Both the position numbers and the translations under genes were made by a program. Below the pieces are notes generated by a model, which had not been told where the DNA came from, ran no database searches, and saw only the letters and a program-made list of their open reading frames with translations. From Flavobacteriales bacterium (GTDB taxonomy: Bacteria; Bacteroidota; Bacteroidia; Flavobacteriales; Flavobacteriaceae), in contig QOQB01000003.1 of assembly GCA_003331305.1 (NCBI GenBank), forward strand, positions 1-64,000: DNA of 64,000 nt, read 5' to 3'. Shown piece after piece: positions 55,644 through 63,718 of the stretch. How positions within the stretch are numbered: position 1 is the stretch's first letter; each line of letters starts with the position of its first letter.

Positions 55644-57293
55644 ATGAAATCTACATTTAAAAAGACTTGCCATACGTTCATTTTTTTGCTTATTGGGTTT
55701 TTTTCAATCGCGCAAGTTTCAGTATCTGTTGATGAAGATTTAGCGCGGATGGGTTATATGCACCGCTTTGAAAATAACAACGGATCAAAAGGATCATACC
55801 TTGAAGGTCAAGTATGGGATAATAAAGCGGACCTTATCGCTTTAATCTCTTCCGATGGATCCCATTCCATTACGTTAAAACCCAATAGCAGTTTATACAA
55901 CTCAAATAACCCTTACTGGTCAAATGGCGCTGGAGATGGAAATAAGTGGTTGGAAGCAAGCACTTATGTTGAGTATGCCGCTGGAGCATATCCAGGTGGT
56001 CCATTATCGTTTGGTGCTAATATTAGTTCGTACACACTTGACAATCGATATACCTTAAAAGCTTTTATTAAAGAGTTTACACAACAATATACCTTAGTAA
56101 ATAGCGAGGAGATTACCATCGAATCAAGCGTCTCAGAGTTCAACATGTCGTACACGCCCTCAAGTAATGCCAATGTGATTCAATACGGTTTTATTCTTGA
56201 GGGATTAAATGCCAATCCTAATAAGGATTGGGGAGCGGTTACGATTTCCTCAACATCAAATGACAATAGCTTAGTCTACCAAGAAGTGTGGGGAGACGAG
56301 TTTAATGACAGCACTATTTATCAAGCAGGTAAGATTAACGTCATTGACGGCACTAAGTGGTTTCATCAAACTAAATTGCCCAACGGCAGGAGCTGGTATA
56401 ATAGCGAAGTGCAACATTATACGGACGAAACGGCTAATAGCTATGTGTCAGATGGAACATTAAAAATTGTCGCTAAGCGGGAAACGTATACAGATCAAGG
56501 TCAAACCAAGGAATTTACCTCAGCCAGATTAAACTCAAAATTTGCATTTACTTATGGAAAAGTTGAAGTGCGCGCAAAGCTGCCAACTGGATCAGGGACT
56601 TGGCCAGCCATTTGGATGCTTGGTAAAAATATTACTGAACCAGGGGCGTATTGGGAGCAAGAGTTTGGAACAACTTCATGGCCAGCATGTGGCGAAATTG
56701 ACATCATGGAGCATTGGGGAAAAAACCAAAACTATGTGAGCAGCGCTATGCATACTCCTTCTTCATATGGGGGCACGATTAATCATGGAGGACAAACCAT
56801 TTCTACTGCATCTTCAAAATTTCATTTATACACACTTGTTTGGACACCTGAAAAAATGGTTTTTTCTGTTGATGGAAACGTACATTATACGTACAATCCT
56901 ACTGAAAAAAATAAGGATACTTGGCCCTTTGACGCTGATCAATACCTCTTATTAAATGTTGCCATTGAACCTTCAATAGTATCTAGCTTTAAAACGTCAG
57001 CTATGGAAATAGATTATGTTCGTATTTATCAACTGGGACAGGCATTAAACTCAAAAACCATTTCAAATCAATCCTCACTTCATGCTTGGGTAAATAGCGA
57101 AGGTCAAATCAAAATTCATTCTACCCTTATGCTTGATGCTATTAGATTATACGATTTTCACGGAAGAGAGTTGATTCATCAAAGACCGTATGCTAAGCAA
57201 ATTGCAGTAGATGGAAATGCATATAGCGGGATACTTATTCTCAAAGCTGAAGCTGAAAATAAGCGTTGGATTCGTAAGATTTTAATAAATTAA
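55644..57293 (+). CDS. Secreted GH16 glycoside hydrolase (probable beta-glucanase)
   Basis: Predicted exported endo-glucanase of the laminarinase type. The 549-residue product has a signal peptide (1-24, ending SIAQ), an N-terminal beta-rich module of unknown family (about 25-215), a GH16 domain (about 216-460) with catalytic motif E351-I-D-I-M-E356, WGDEFNDS and SEVQHYTDE, and a C-terminal about 75-residue segment ending RKILIN that resembles a degenerate T9SS sorting signal. The substrate (laminarin, mixed-linkage glucan, agarose or porphyran) cannot be fixed; EIDIME favours beta-1,3-glucanases. It lies between rsfS and birA, without SusC/D partners. Confidence 0.9.
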   Translation: MKSTFKKTCHTFIFLLIGFFSIAQVSVSVDEDLARMGYMHRFENNNGSKGSYLEGQVWDNKADLIALISSDGSHSITLKPNSSLYNSNNPYWSNGAGDGNKWLEASTYVEYAAGAYPGGPLSFGANISSYTLDNRYTLKAFIKEFTQQYTLVNSEEITIESSVSEFNMSYTPSSNANVIQYGFILEGLNANPNKDWGAVTISSTSNDNSLVYQEVWGDEFNDSTIYQAGKINVIDGTKWFHQTKLPNGRSWYNSEVQHYTDETANSYVSDGTLKIVAKRETYTDQGQTKEFTSARLNSKFAFTYGKVEVRAKLPTGSGTWPAIWMLGKNITEPGAYWEQEFGTTSWPACGEIDIMEHWGKNQNYVSSAMHTPSSYGGTINHGGQTISTASSKFHLYTLVWTPEKMVFSVDGNVHYTYNPTEKNKDTWPFDADQYLLLNVAIEPSIVSSFKTSAMEIDYVRIYQLGQALNSKTISNQSSLHAWVNSEGQIKIHSTLMLDAIRLYDFHGRELIHQRPYAKQIAVDGNAYSGILILKAEAENKRWIRKILIN

Positions 57294-57350
57294 AATATAT
57301 TTTAAATTTTTATATTACTGCATTGGGAATTAAGCCTGTAATATAATGCG

Positions 57351-58082
57351 ATGCTGATTATTAAACTTAGTGCCATTGACTCCACCAATACTTTTTTAAA
57401 GCAATGGGTGCAGCAGACTAAGGCACATACATCCATAGGTGTATGGGCAAAGCATCAAACTCATGGAACGGGGCGCATGGGTACCAAGTGGCTTTCAGAA
57501 AAAGACCTAAATCTGTTGTGCTCCGTATATTTGGGTGATATTTCGAACCAAAATAACGTCGTATTTGACATAAATAAGCGCGTTTGTTTGGCAATTTTAG
57601 ATACGCTGATACCACTTAACATACCTTCGCTTCAAATCAAATGGCCAAACGACATTTTGTCAGCGGGTAAAAAAATCAGCGGTATATTGGTTGAGCCTAT
57701 CCTTCGTGGAAACAAGGTTACGTCTGTGGTAATTGGGTGTGGAATTAATGTCAATCAGTTAGAGTTCCCTGATTTACCTTTTGCGTCATCAATGCAGGCT
57801 ATGACAGGACAAGAATATGCTATTGATTCTATATTTAACGATTTGGCAAATAATATTGAAAAAACAGTTCGTGCAGATACGACAGATAATGCAAGGTATC
57901 TAGACTCGTTGTACGGATTTAATAAGTCGTGTTCCTTTGAGCGATCAGACGGTTCATCGTTTTCGGCGACCATAGTTGGAGTTGCTGAAGATGGAAAATT
58001 GATAGTCAAACACAACGACGGAACTACAGCGTTTTTTGAGGAAAAAAAAATCAAGTTTAGAGCTTTTTCGCATTCCCAATAA
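57351..58082 (+). CDS. birA: Biotin-[acetyl-CoA-carboxylase] ligase
   Basis: Attaches biotin to carboxyl carrier proteins. The 243-residue protein lacks the N-terminal DNA-binding domain, so it is a pure ligase and not a repressor. Motifs are IDSTNTFLKQW, GRMGTKWLSEKDLNLLCSV, LQIKWPNDILSAGKKISGILVE and IGCGINVNQ. Its 5' end has a 14-base copy at 55503-55516, upstream of the GH16 gene. Its 3' end overlaps the converging SRPBCC gene by 26 bases. Confidence 0.96.
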   Translation: MLIIKLSAIDSTNTFLKQWVQQTKAHTSIGVWAKHQTHGTGRMGTKWLSEKDLNLLCSVYLGDISNQNNVVFDINKRVCLAILDTLIPLNIPSLQIKWPNDILSAGKKISGILVEPILRGNKVTSVVIGCGINVNQLEFPDLPFASSMQAMTGQEYAIDSIFNDLANNIEKTVRADTTDNARYLDSLYGFNKSCSFERSDGSSFSATIVGVAEDGKLIVKHNDGTTAFFEEKKIKFRAFSHSQ

Positions 58083-58443
58083 GTGCCTCTAAAAACTGGG
58101 TCAATGGTTTTTTAACCATCATTTGCATCATTGGATTGACGTCTCCCTCAAATACCAATTGAATTTGTGTTTGCCCTTCGACCTGACTTAAATTTGCTTT
58201 AAGTTCAAACGGCACACTTCCGCCATCTGCAGCCAATACAATTTGAGTGTTGGGAGTTTGTCGCTCCATCTTCAGCGGAATAACAGGCATACTACCTAGC
58301 TTAAAGCTAAAGTGTGATTCATCAGTAATTTTAAAACTTGCTTCGTTAGGCATAAGATCTTCGTACGAACTTGCTTTAGTAAGTTTTTCAAAAACATGCT
58401 CTATTGGACTTTCTACTAAAGCCGTGCTACTTTCTATTGTCAT
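58057..58443 (-). CDS. SRPBCC (START-like) family protein
   Basis: A 128-residue cytoplasmic protein predicted to adopt the START/Bet v1-like fold: VESPIEHVFEKLTKASSYEDLMP at the N-terminus, alternating strands (LPFELKANLSQVEGQTQIQLVFEG-like region) and a C-terminal helix (MMVKKPLTQFLEALI). Ligand unknown. It is 3 bases after pyrE, so probably in its operon. Confidence 0.82.
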   Translation of the reverse strand: MTIESSTALVESPIEHVFEKLTKASSYEDLMPNEASFKITDESHFSFKLGSMPVIPLKMERQTPNTQIVLAADGGSVPFELKANLSQVEGQTQIQLVFEGDVNPMMQMMVKKPLTQFLEALIGNAKKL

Positions 58444-58446
58444 AAT

Positions 58447-59088
58447 TTATGATTTTGGTTCCCAAAGCTGAGGTGCTTCGCGCCATTTTTTTAACACATC
58501 TTCTTGATCAGGTGCGATGTAGTTTGTGGCAATTGCGGTGTCAATAAGTGCCTCATAGCCTGATAATGTTGTGAGCTCTATGTGGGCATCATGCATGTTT
58601 TTCGTTGCTACTTCAAATTCATAGCTAAAAAGGGCTACCATACCCAAAACGTTGACATTTTCCTTGCGCAACGCATCAACAGCTTGCAGACTACTTTTAC
58701 CCGTGCTGATTAAATCTTCAACCACAACGGTGGGAGCTGAAGGGTCATAATGCCCTTCAATTTGGTTTTGTCTGCCGTGTTTTTTGGGCGCAGGACGCAC
58801 ATACATAAATGGTAGGCCCAACGCGTCAGCAACAAGCATTCCAATGCCAATGGCGCCAGTTGCAACCCCAGCAATAGCTTTCACTTCTGGATACCGTCTT
58901 TTGATTTCATTCGCCATTGAATCGCGCAAAAACGTTCTGATATTTGGATAGGAAAGCGTGATTCTATTATCACAGTAAATAGGGGATTTCCAACCACTTG
59001 CCCAAGTAAATGGGTTTTCTGGTTTAAGCTTTATTGCTTTTATTTGTAATAGGTATTCGGCTACTTTTTGAGCAGTGGAAGATTCCAT
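58447..59088 (-). CDS. pyrE: Orotate phosphoribosyltransferase
   Basis: Makes orotidine 5'-phosphate in pyrimidine synthesis. The start is ATG 59088 (MESSTAQKVAEYLLQ), supported by a perfect promoter box 12 bases upstream; an open frame to 59160 is not coding. The 213-residue protein has FTWASGWKSPIYCDNR, AGVATGAIGIGMLVAD and the PRPP motif TVVVEDLISTGKSS. It is divergent from the NUDIX gene with overlapping start regions. Confidence 0.96.
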   Translation of the reverse strand: MESSTAQKVAEYLLQIKAIKLKPENPFTWASGWKSPIYCDNRITLSYPNIRTFLRDSMANEIKRRYPEVKAIAGVATGAIGIGMLVADALGLPFMYVRPAPKKHGRQNQIEGHYDPSAPTVVVEDLISTGKSSLQAVDALRKENVNVLGMVALFSYEFEVATKNMHDAHIELTTLSGYEALIDTAIATNYIAPDQEDVLKKWREAPQLWEPKS

Positions 59089-59100
59089 ACGCATATGACG

Positions 59101-59108
59101 CAAATGTA
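59101..59108 (-). promoter_or_regulatory. Promoter box for pyrE
   Basis: Minus strand TACATTTG, a perfect TAnnTTTG box; it lies inside the first codons of the divergent NUDIX gene. Confidence 0.6.
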
Positions 59109-59724
59109 TAAAGTTTTTGTCAATAAGAAGGAGATAATCCTTACAACTGATGTGCCCCAAAAAATAAAAGCAAAAGTGCTTTCACTACAAAGCATAACGC
59201 TAAAAAAAATCATCCGCATCGTCAGAACTAGCAAAGTTGAAACCCTTTACTTGGTACATCAAAACCCCAAAAAATTACTCCCATTGTTTAAGGAAAAACT
59301 ACCTGTTGTAGTTGCCGCTGGTGGGGTGGTGCAAAATAAAGAAGGCAAATTGTTATTTATTTATCGTAAAAAAAGATGGGATTTGCCAAAGGGGAAAGTT
59401 GAAAAAGGGGAAAGCCTTGAAGAAGGTGCTTTGCGTGAAGTTATGGAAGAAACAGGCGTAAAAAAACTCAAAGTCGGAGATTTGGCAGGGGTTACATATC
59501 ATATTTTTAAACGCAGTAATCGTTACCAACTCAAGGAGTCACATTGGTTTTTTATCAGTTCAAAACATGAGGGTGAGTTGGTGCCTGAAGCCAAAGAAGA
59601 TATCACTAAAGCAGTTTGGAAGGGAAAGAAAAAAACGATAAAAGCACTGGAAAAAACCTATCCAAATATTGCTCATTTATTTGATGAAGCTAAACTTATT
59701 AAATTTTTATTTGAGGAGGAATAA
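59104..59724 (+). CDS. NUDIX hydrolase with N-terminal extension
   Basis: Predicted nucleoside-diphosphate-linked phosphohydrolase. The start is ATG 59104 (MYKVFVNKKEIILTTD) or ATG 59095 three codons earlier. An N-terminal about 70-residue domain precedes the Nudix domain, with the full Nudix box GKVEKGESLEEGALREVMEETGV (G-x5-E-x7-REVxEExG). Substrate unknown. It overlaps coaD by 26 bases at the 3' ends. Confidence 0.9.
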   Translation: MYKVFVNKKEIILTTDVPQKIKAKVLSLQSITLKKIIRIVRTSKVETLYLVHQNPKKLLPLFKEKLPVVVAAGGVVQNKEGKLLFIYRKKRWDLPKGKVEKGESLEEGALREVMEETGVKKLKVGDLAGVTYHIFKRSNRYQLKESHWFFISSKHEGELVPEAKEDITKAVWKGKKKTIKALEKTYPNIAHLFDEAKLIKFLFEEE

Positions 59725-60151
59725 AGGTGCTATAATCACCATTGTTGCGAATAATCTCTCGTACAATACTACTACTGATATAGGACGTTTCTGCAGACGT
59801 AAGTAGGAAAACAGTTTCGATTTCGGACATATGTCTATTGGTTCGGGCAATTGCTTTTTCGAATTCAAAATCTCCGTTGTTACGTATGCCTCGCAAAATA
59901 AAATCTGCTTCAATATCTCTACAATAATCAACGGTTAAGCCTTCGTAAGTGGCAACACGAACACGCGACTCATGCTCAAAACACCTAGTAATAAACGCTA
60001 AGCGTTGTTGCAGTGAAAACATGTATTTTTTTTCGCTATTGGTGCCAATGCCTATTACAATTTCATCAAAAATTTTGATACCTCGCTCCACAATGTCTAA
60101 GTGTCCAACAGTGAACGGATCAAATGAACCGGGAAATAGTGCGCGTTTCAT
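59699..60151 (-). CDS. coaD: Pantetheine-phosphate adenylyltransferase
   Basis: Makes dephospho-CoA. The 150-residue protein has the nucleotidyltransferase motif FPGSFDPFTVGHLDIVERG (TxGH) and the ISSSIVREI motif near the C-terminus. Length is normal. It starts in the stop codon of ddl (ATGA overlap), which indicates translational coupling. Confidence 0.97.
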   Translation of the reverse strand: MKRALFPGSFDPFTVGHLDIVERGIKIFDEIVIGIGTNSEKKYMFSLQQRLAFITRCFEHESRVRVATYEGLTVDYCRDIEADFILRGIRNNGDFEFEKAIARTNRHMSEIETVFLLTSAETSYISSSIVREIIRNNGDYSTFIPPQIKI

Positions 60152-61137
60152 GCCCCAAAGGTATTATTTTTTAAACAGCTAAAAATCATGTCTGTAAACA
60201 AGTCTTCGAGTTTAATTCCCACATGACGTGCTTGTTGCGGAAGTAAACTTTCTTCCGTAAGTCCAGGAATACTGTTAAGTTCTAAAAAGTACGGCACATC
60301 GCCCTTAAAAATAAAATCGCTGCGGCTAAACCCTTTAGCCCCTAATAGTATAAATACTTTTTTTGCGGCTACGTTTAGATTTTCTAACTGTACCTCAGAT
60401 AGTCGGGCTGGAGTAATTTCTTGTGAATTCCCTTCATATTTTGCGTGATAATCAAAGAAGTCTCCATTTGCGATGATTTCTGTTGGCGGAAGTACTACAA
60501 TTTCATTTTGGTATTCCACCACGCCAATCGATACCTCGGTGCCATTTAAAAAGCTTTCTACAAGTACATGATCGTCTTCCAAAAGCGCAGTGTTAATAGC
60601 AGCTTGCATGTCGTCGATTTTATGCACCTTCATCACGCCGTAACTACTGCCGGCTTTATTTGCTTTTACAAAACAGGGTAAACCAATTTTTTCCACCAAA
60701 TCTGAGATATTCCATCCCTCGTCTTTACGTAATAATATATGCTGAGCAATATGAATGCCATGTGGGGCAAGAAATTCCAGTGTATCGTGTTTGTTGTAAG
60801 TCAGGCGTGATACTTTAGCAGTACAACCTGTACAAGGGATTCTTGCCTTGTCAAGCATAGCTTGTAACTCACCATTTTCACCTGGAGCGCCGTGAACTGC
60901 ATTAAAAACGACATCAAATGAATAGGTTTGACCTTTAAAAACATAAGATAATGTGCTTTGATCAACAGGGATTTCAAACCCATTGTGATGCGCAAACCAA
61001 TCTGATTTAGTGACTACTACTGCTGTAGCGTCAAATATACTCTTGGGTAGATGCTTTAGCACTACTGCGCCACTTTTCAGAGAGATATCGTGTTCAGACG
61101 TGGTTCCGCCCATTACTACGGCGATGCGTTTTTTCAT
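60148..61137 (-). CDS. ddl: D-alanine-D-alanine ligase
   Basis: Makes the D-Ala-D-Ala dipeptide for peptidoglycan. The start is ATG 61137 (MKKRIAVVMGGTTSEHDIS); a frame open to 61167 is not supported. The protein has the N-terminal Rossmann-like domain, then the ATP-grasp domain with FVKANKAGSSYGVMKVH and FLELNSIPGLTEESLLPQQ. It shares a 41-base divergent region with the PASTA gene. Confidence 0.96.
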   Translation of the reverse strand: MKKRIAVVMGGTTSEHDISLKSGAVVLKHLPKSIFDATAVVVTKSDWFAHHNGFEIPVDQSTLSYVFKGQTYSFDVVFNAVHGAPGENGELQAMLDKARIPCTGCTAKVSRLTYNKHDTLEFLAPHGIHIAQHILLRKDEGWNISDLVEKIGLPCFVKANKAGSSYGVMKVHKIDDMQAAINTALLEDDHVLVESFLNGTEVSIGVVEYQNEIVVLPPTEIIANGDFFDYHAKYEGNSQEITPARLSEVQLENLNVAAKKVFILLGAKGFSRSDFIFKGDVPYFLELNSIPGLTEESLLPQQARHVGIKLEDLFTDMIFSCLKNNTFGA

Positions 61138-61141
61138 AGTG

Positions 61142-61149
61142 CAAATATC
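61142..61149 (-). promoter_or_regulatory. Promoter box for ddl-coaD (one mismatch)
   Basis: Minus strand GATATTTG, one base off TAnnTTTG, four bases before the ddl ATG. The start codon would be at or next to the first transcribed base. Confidence 0.4.
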
Positions 61150-61151
61150 AT

Positions 61152-61159
61152 TATTTTTG
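61152..61159 (+). promoter_or_regulatory. Promoter box for the PASTA-rluD operon
   Basis: TATTTTTG, a perfect TAnnTTTG box, 19 bases before the PASTA gene ATG. Confidence 0.5.
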
Positions 61160-61178
61160 GGGTTCAATATAATTCGAT

Positions 61179-61742
61179 ATGCTTCACTTCTTTCGTTTTT
61201 TGTTTAGCCGTAGCTTTATTTGGCAGCTTTTTTTCTTATTAATTGCCATAGCTTCACTGCTTTTAATCGTTTTTTACGGGCTGCAGTGGCACACCCGTCA
61301 AGGCAATTTTATTGCCGTTCCAAACGTGCAGGCTAAATCTATTGCAGAGGTGAAAATTATCCTAGATGAAAAAAAATTGAATTTTGAAGTTATTGATTCA
61401 GCAAGATTCAACCCTGACTTCCAACCTTTTGCGGTAATTGAGCAGTCACCACTTGCTGGTGAACAAGTAAAAAAAGATCGAAAAATTTACCTAACTCTAA
61501 ACCCAGCCAACTATAATGAGGTTCGAATCCCTGATGTTATCCAAATAACACGGCGCTCGGCAGAGTCTACCCTCCGTGCTGTTGGCCTAGAAATAGGCGA
61601 AATTTCGTACATTGACAATATTGGGAAAGATATGGTTTTGCAGCTTCGCTATGATAATGCACCCATTGCACCCGGAGAAAAGCTGTCGAAAACCTCACGC
61701 GTTGATTTGGTTTTAGGTAACGGTATTAGACCAGAACAATAG
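61179..61742 (+). CDS. Single-pass membrane protein with PASTA domains
   Basis: A 187-residue protein with a short cytoplasmic N-terminus, one membrane helix (about 13-35) and two periplasmic PASTA repeats (VPNVQAKSIAEVKIILDEKKLNFEV about 46-110, and IPDVIQITRRSAESTLRAVGLEIG about 117-183). PASTA domains bind peptidoglycan or beta-lactam-like groups in kinases and PBPs, but no kinase or transpeptidase domain is fused here. It sits between ddl and rluD, a neighbourhood common in Bacteroidota. Role unknown. Confidence 0.87.
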   Translation: MLHFFRFLFSRSFIWQLFFLLIAIASLLLIVFYGLQWHTRQGNFIAVPNVQAKSIAEVKIILDEKKLNFEVIDSARFNPDFQPFAVIEQSPLAGEQVKKDRKIYLTLNPANYNEVRIPDVIQITRRSAESTLRAVGLEIGEISYIDNIGKDMVLQLRYDNAPIAPGEKLSKTSRVDLVLGNGIRPEQ

Positions 61743-61745
61743 GGG

Positions 61746-62771
61746 ATGGAACACGAAACTGTATTTGATGACCTTCATGAGCATTATGCTTTTACCGCCG
61801 ATTCGGGTCAAGAGCCCCTGCGCGTTGATAAGTTTTTGATGAATCGCATTGAAAATGCAACGCGAAATAAAATACAACAGGCAGCTGTAGCGGGGTCAAT
61901 TTTTGTAAACGATAACGCCGTTAAATCAAATTATCGTGTTAAAGGAGGCGATGTAGTTCGCGTGCTCTTGGCACATCCGCCACACGAGGCGTTACTCACT
62001 CCCGAAGAAATGCCTCTTGATATTGTATATGAAGACGATACACTTTTGGTGGTCAATAAATCCGCTGGCCTTGTTGTGCATCCTGGTCATGGAAATTACT
62101 CGGGAACCCTTATCAACGGATTATTGTATCACTTTGGGCAACTTCCCAAAAACAGCAATAACCGTCCAGGACTTGTACACCGAATTGATAAAGACACTTC
62201 GGGCTTATTGGTGGTTGCCAAAACCGAACACGCTATGGCGCATCTGTCACAACAATTCCACGATAAATCTTCGGAACGTCAATACTTGGCGTTGGTATGG
62301 GGAGATGTAACTGACGAGATAGGAACAGTAGACGGTCATTTGGGACGTGACCCAAAAAACAGATTGCTCATGACTGTTTTTCCAGATGCTGATCTAGGTA
62401 AAAATGCCGTTACTCATTATGAAGTGGTAGAACGATTTGGCTATGTAACCTTAGTGCGTTGTGTTTTGGAAACAGGTCGTACACATCAAATTAGAGCTCA
62501 TATGAAACATATTGGGCACACCCTATTTAGTGATGCGCGCTATGGTGGAGATAAAATTCTAAAGGGTACTACCTTTACTAAATACAAACAGTTTGTAGAT
62601 AATTGTTTTAAGCAAATGTCTAGACAAGCACTACACGCCCAAACCTTGGGTTTTGTACATCCCGAAAGCGGAGAGAAAATGTCGTTTAGTTGCCCGCTAC
62701 CCCCTGACTTTGAAGGCTTAATCTATAAATGGCGCAACTACGCGCAACATCAACGATTGGGGAATTCTTGA
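61746..62771 (+). CDS. rluD: 23S rRNA pseudouridine synthase, RluD-like
   Basis: Isomerises uridines in 23S rRNA. The 341-residue protein has an N-terminal S4-like RNA-binding domain (LRVDKFLMNRIENATRNKIQ), the catalytic motif GLVHRIDKDTSGLLVVAK with the active-site Asp, and LETGRTHQIRAHMKHIGH. It starts 3 bases after the PASTA gene. Assignment to RluD rather than RluC/RluA subgroup is by overall resemblance. Confidence 0.94.
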   Translation: MEHETVFDDLHEHYAFTADSGQEPLRVDKFLMNRIENATRNKIQQAAVAGSIFVNDNAVKSNYRVKGGDVVRVLLAHPPHEALLTPEEMPLDIVYEDDTLLVVNKSAGLVVHPGHGNYSGTLINGLLYHFGQLPKNSNNRPGLVHRIDKDTSGLLVVAKTEHAMAHLSQQFHDKSSERQYLALVWGDVTDEIGTVDGHLGRDPKNRLLMTVFPDADLGKNAVTHYEVVERFGYVTLVRCVLETGRTHQIRAHMKHIGHTLFSDARYGGDKILKGTTFTKYKQFVDNCFKQMSRQALHAQTLGFVHPESGEKMSFSCPLPPDFEGLIYKWRNYAQHQRLGNS

Positions 62772-62848
62772 TAGTACTATTGAGTAGTTTTATGCGTTAG
62801 CGTTGCCAAAGCGCGCAAGAATTGTATTTTTATGTAAAATTTTTGAAA

Positions 62849-63610
62849 ATGAAAATTCTGATTTCTCCAGCCAAATCTTTAGACTTCAAAAGTACACTAC
62901 CAACAAATACGCATACACAGCCTGCATTTTTAAACGAGGCAGTGCAACTCAACGCTTCCTTAAAAACAAAATCCCCTGCCGAACTGCAAAAGTTGATGCA
63001 TATCTCTGAAAAGTTGGCAACTCTAAATTGGGAACGAAATCAACAGTTTACAACACCTTTTACTAATGACAACGCACGTCCTGCTGTATTTGCGTTTAAC
63101 GGAGATGTGTATTCCGGCTTAGATGCGTATTCGTTTAGCGAAAATGCATTAGATATTGCACAACATAACCTCCGTATTTTATCGGGACTTTACGGCATAT
63201 TAAAACCGTTGGACTTGATGCAACCCTACAGGCTAGAAATGGGAACTTCATTTGGTTTGAATGGTCATAAAACTCTTTATGCGTTTTGGAAAGATCAACT
63301 TACGACGCATTTAAAAAACGAACTTTTACCCTCAGAGTTGGTAGTGAATTTAGCCAGTAAAGAATACGCTAGCGCAATTGACTTTGATGCACTCAAAACA
63401 CCTGTTATCCATCCCGTATTTAAAGACTTCAAAAATGGAAAACTTAAGATTATTTCATTCTTTGCCAAAAAAGCACGCGGACTTATGGCGCGCCAATTAA
63501 TAGAGTCAAATGCCAAAACAATTGATGACGTATTGATGTTTGCTGCTGATGGTTATTCGTACAATGAACTGGAAACTGTTGACGCTAATCAACCTGTTTT
63601 CGTTCGGTAG
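62849..63610 (+). CDS. yaaA: Peroxide stress protein YaaA (DUF328)
   Basis: Limits free iron under peroxide stress in E. coli. The start is ATG 62849 (MKILISPAKSLDF); a longer frame to 62822 only adds low-complexity codons. Family motifs are KILISPAKSLDF, AVFAFNGDVYSGLDAY, RILSGLYGILKPLDLMQPYRLEMG and VNLASKEY. Its last 22 bases overlap the small bTHX gene on the other strand. Confidence 0.95.
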   Translation: MKILISPAKSLDFKSTLPTNTHTQPAFLNEAVQLNASLKTKSPAELQKLMHISEKLATLNWERNQQFTTPFTNDNARPAVFAFNGDVYSGLDAYSFSENALDIAQHNLRILSGLYGILKPLDLMQPYRLEMGTSFGLNGHKTLYAFWKDQLTTHLKNELLPSELVVNLASKEYASAIDFDALKTPVIHPVFKDFKNGKLKIISFFAKKARGLMARQLIESNAKTIDDVLMFAADGYSYNELETVDANQPVFVR

Positions 63611-63702
63611 CTTTTTGTTTGTTTTTTTGATCGTGGCCTTCTAACGCCGAAGGATTTATTTACGATTTTACCACGACGTGTTTTTTTATCTCCTTTTCCC
63701 AT
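63589..63702 (-). CDS. Small ribosomal subunit protein bTHX
   Basis: A 37-residue very basic protein beginning MGKGDKKTRRGKI and ending KSYRTKTG, with 17 Lys/Arg residues. It matches the THX family (starts MGKGD.KT.RGKI, then RRP) found at the head of the 30S subunit. It is too short for most gene callers. Its 3' end overlaps yaaA on the opposite strand by 22 bases. The 5' leader contains a strong two-tier hairpin (63719-63760). The start is fixed by the conserved N-terminus. Confidence 0.9.
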   Translation of the reverse strand: MGKGDKKTRRGKIVNKSFGVRRPRSKKQTKSYRTKTG

Positions 63703-63718
63703 GTTGATTTGGTTTTAA

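Noticed and set aside
53044-57293. GH16 gene plus neighbours as a polysaccharide utilisation locus
   Set aside because: There is no SusC/SusD pair, sensor or other glycosidase nearby; the neighbours are rsfS, ftsH and birA.
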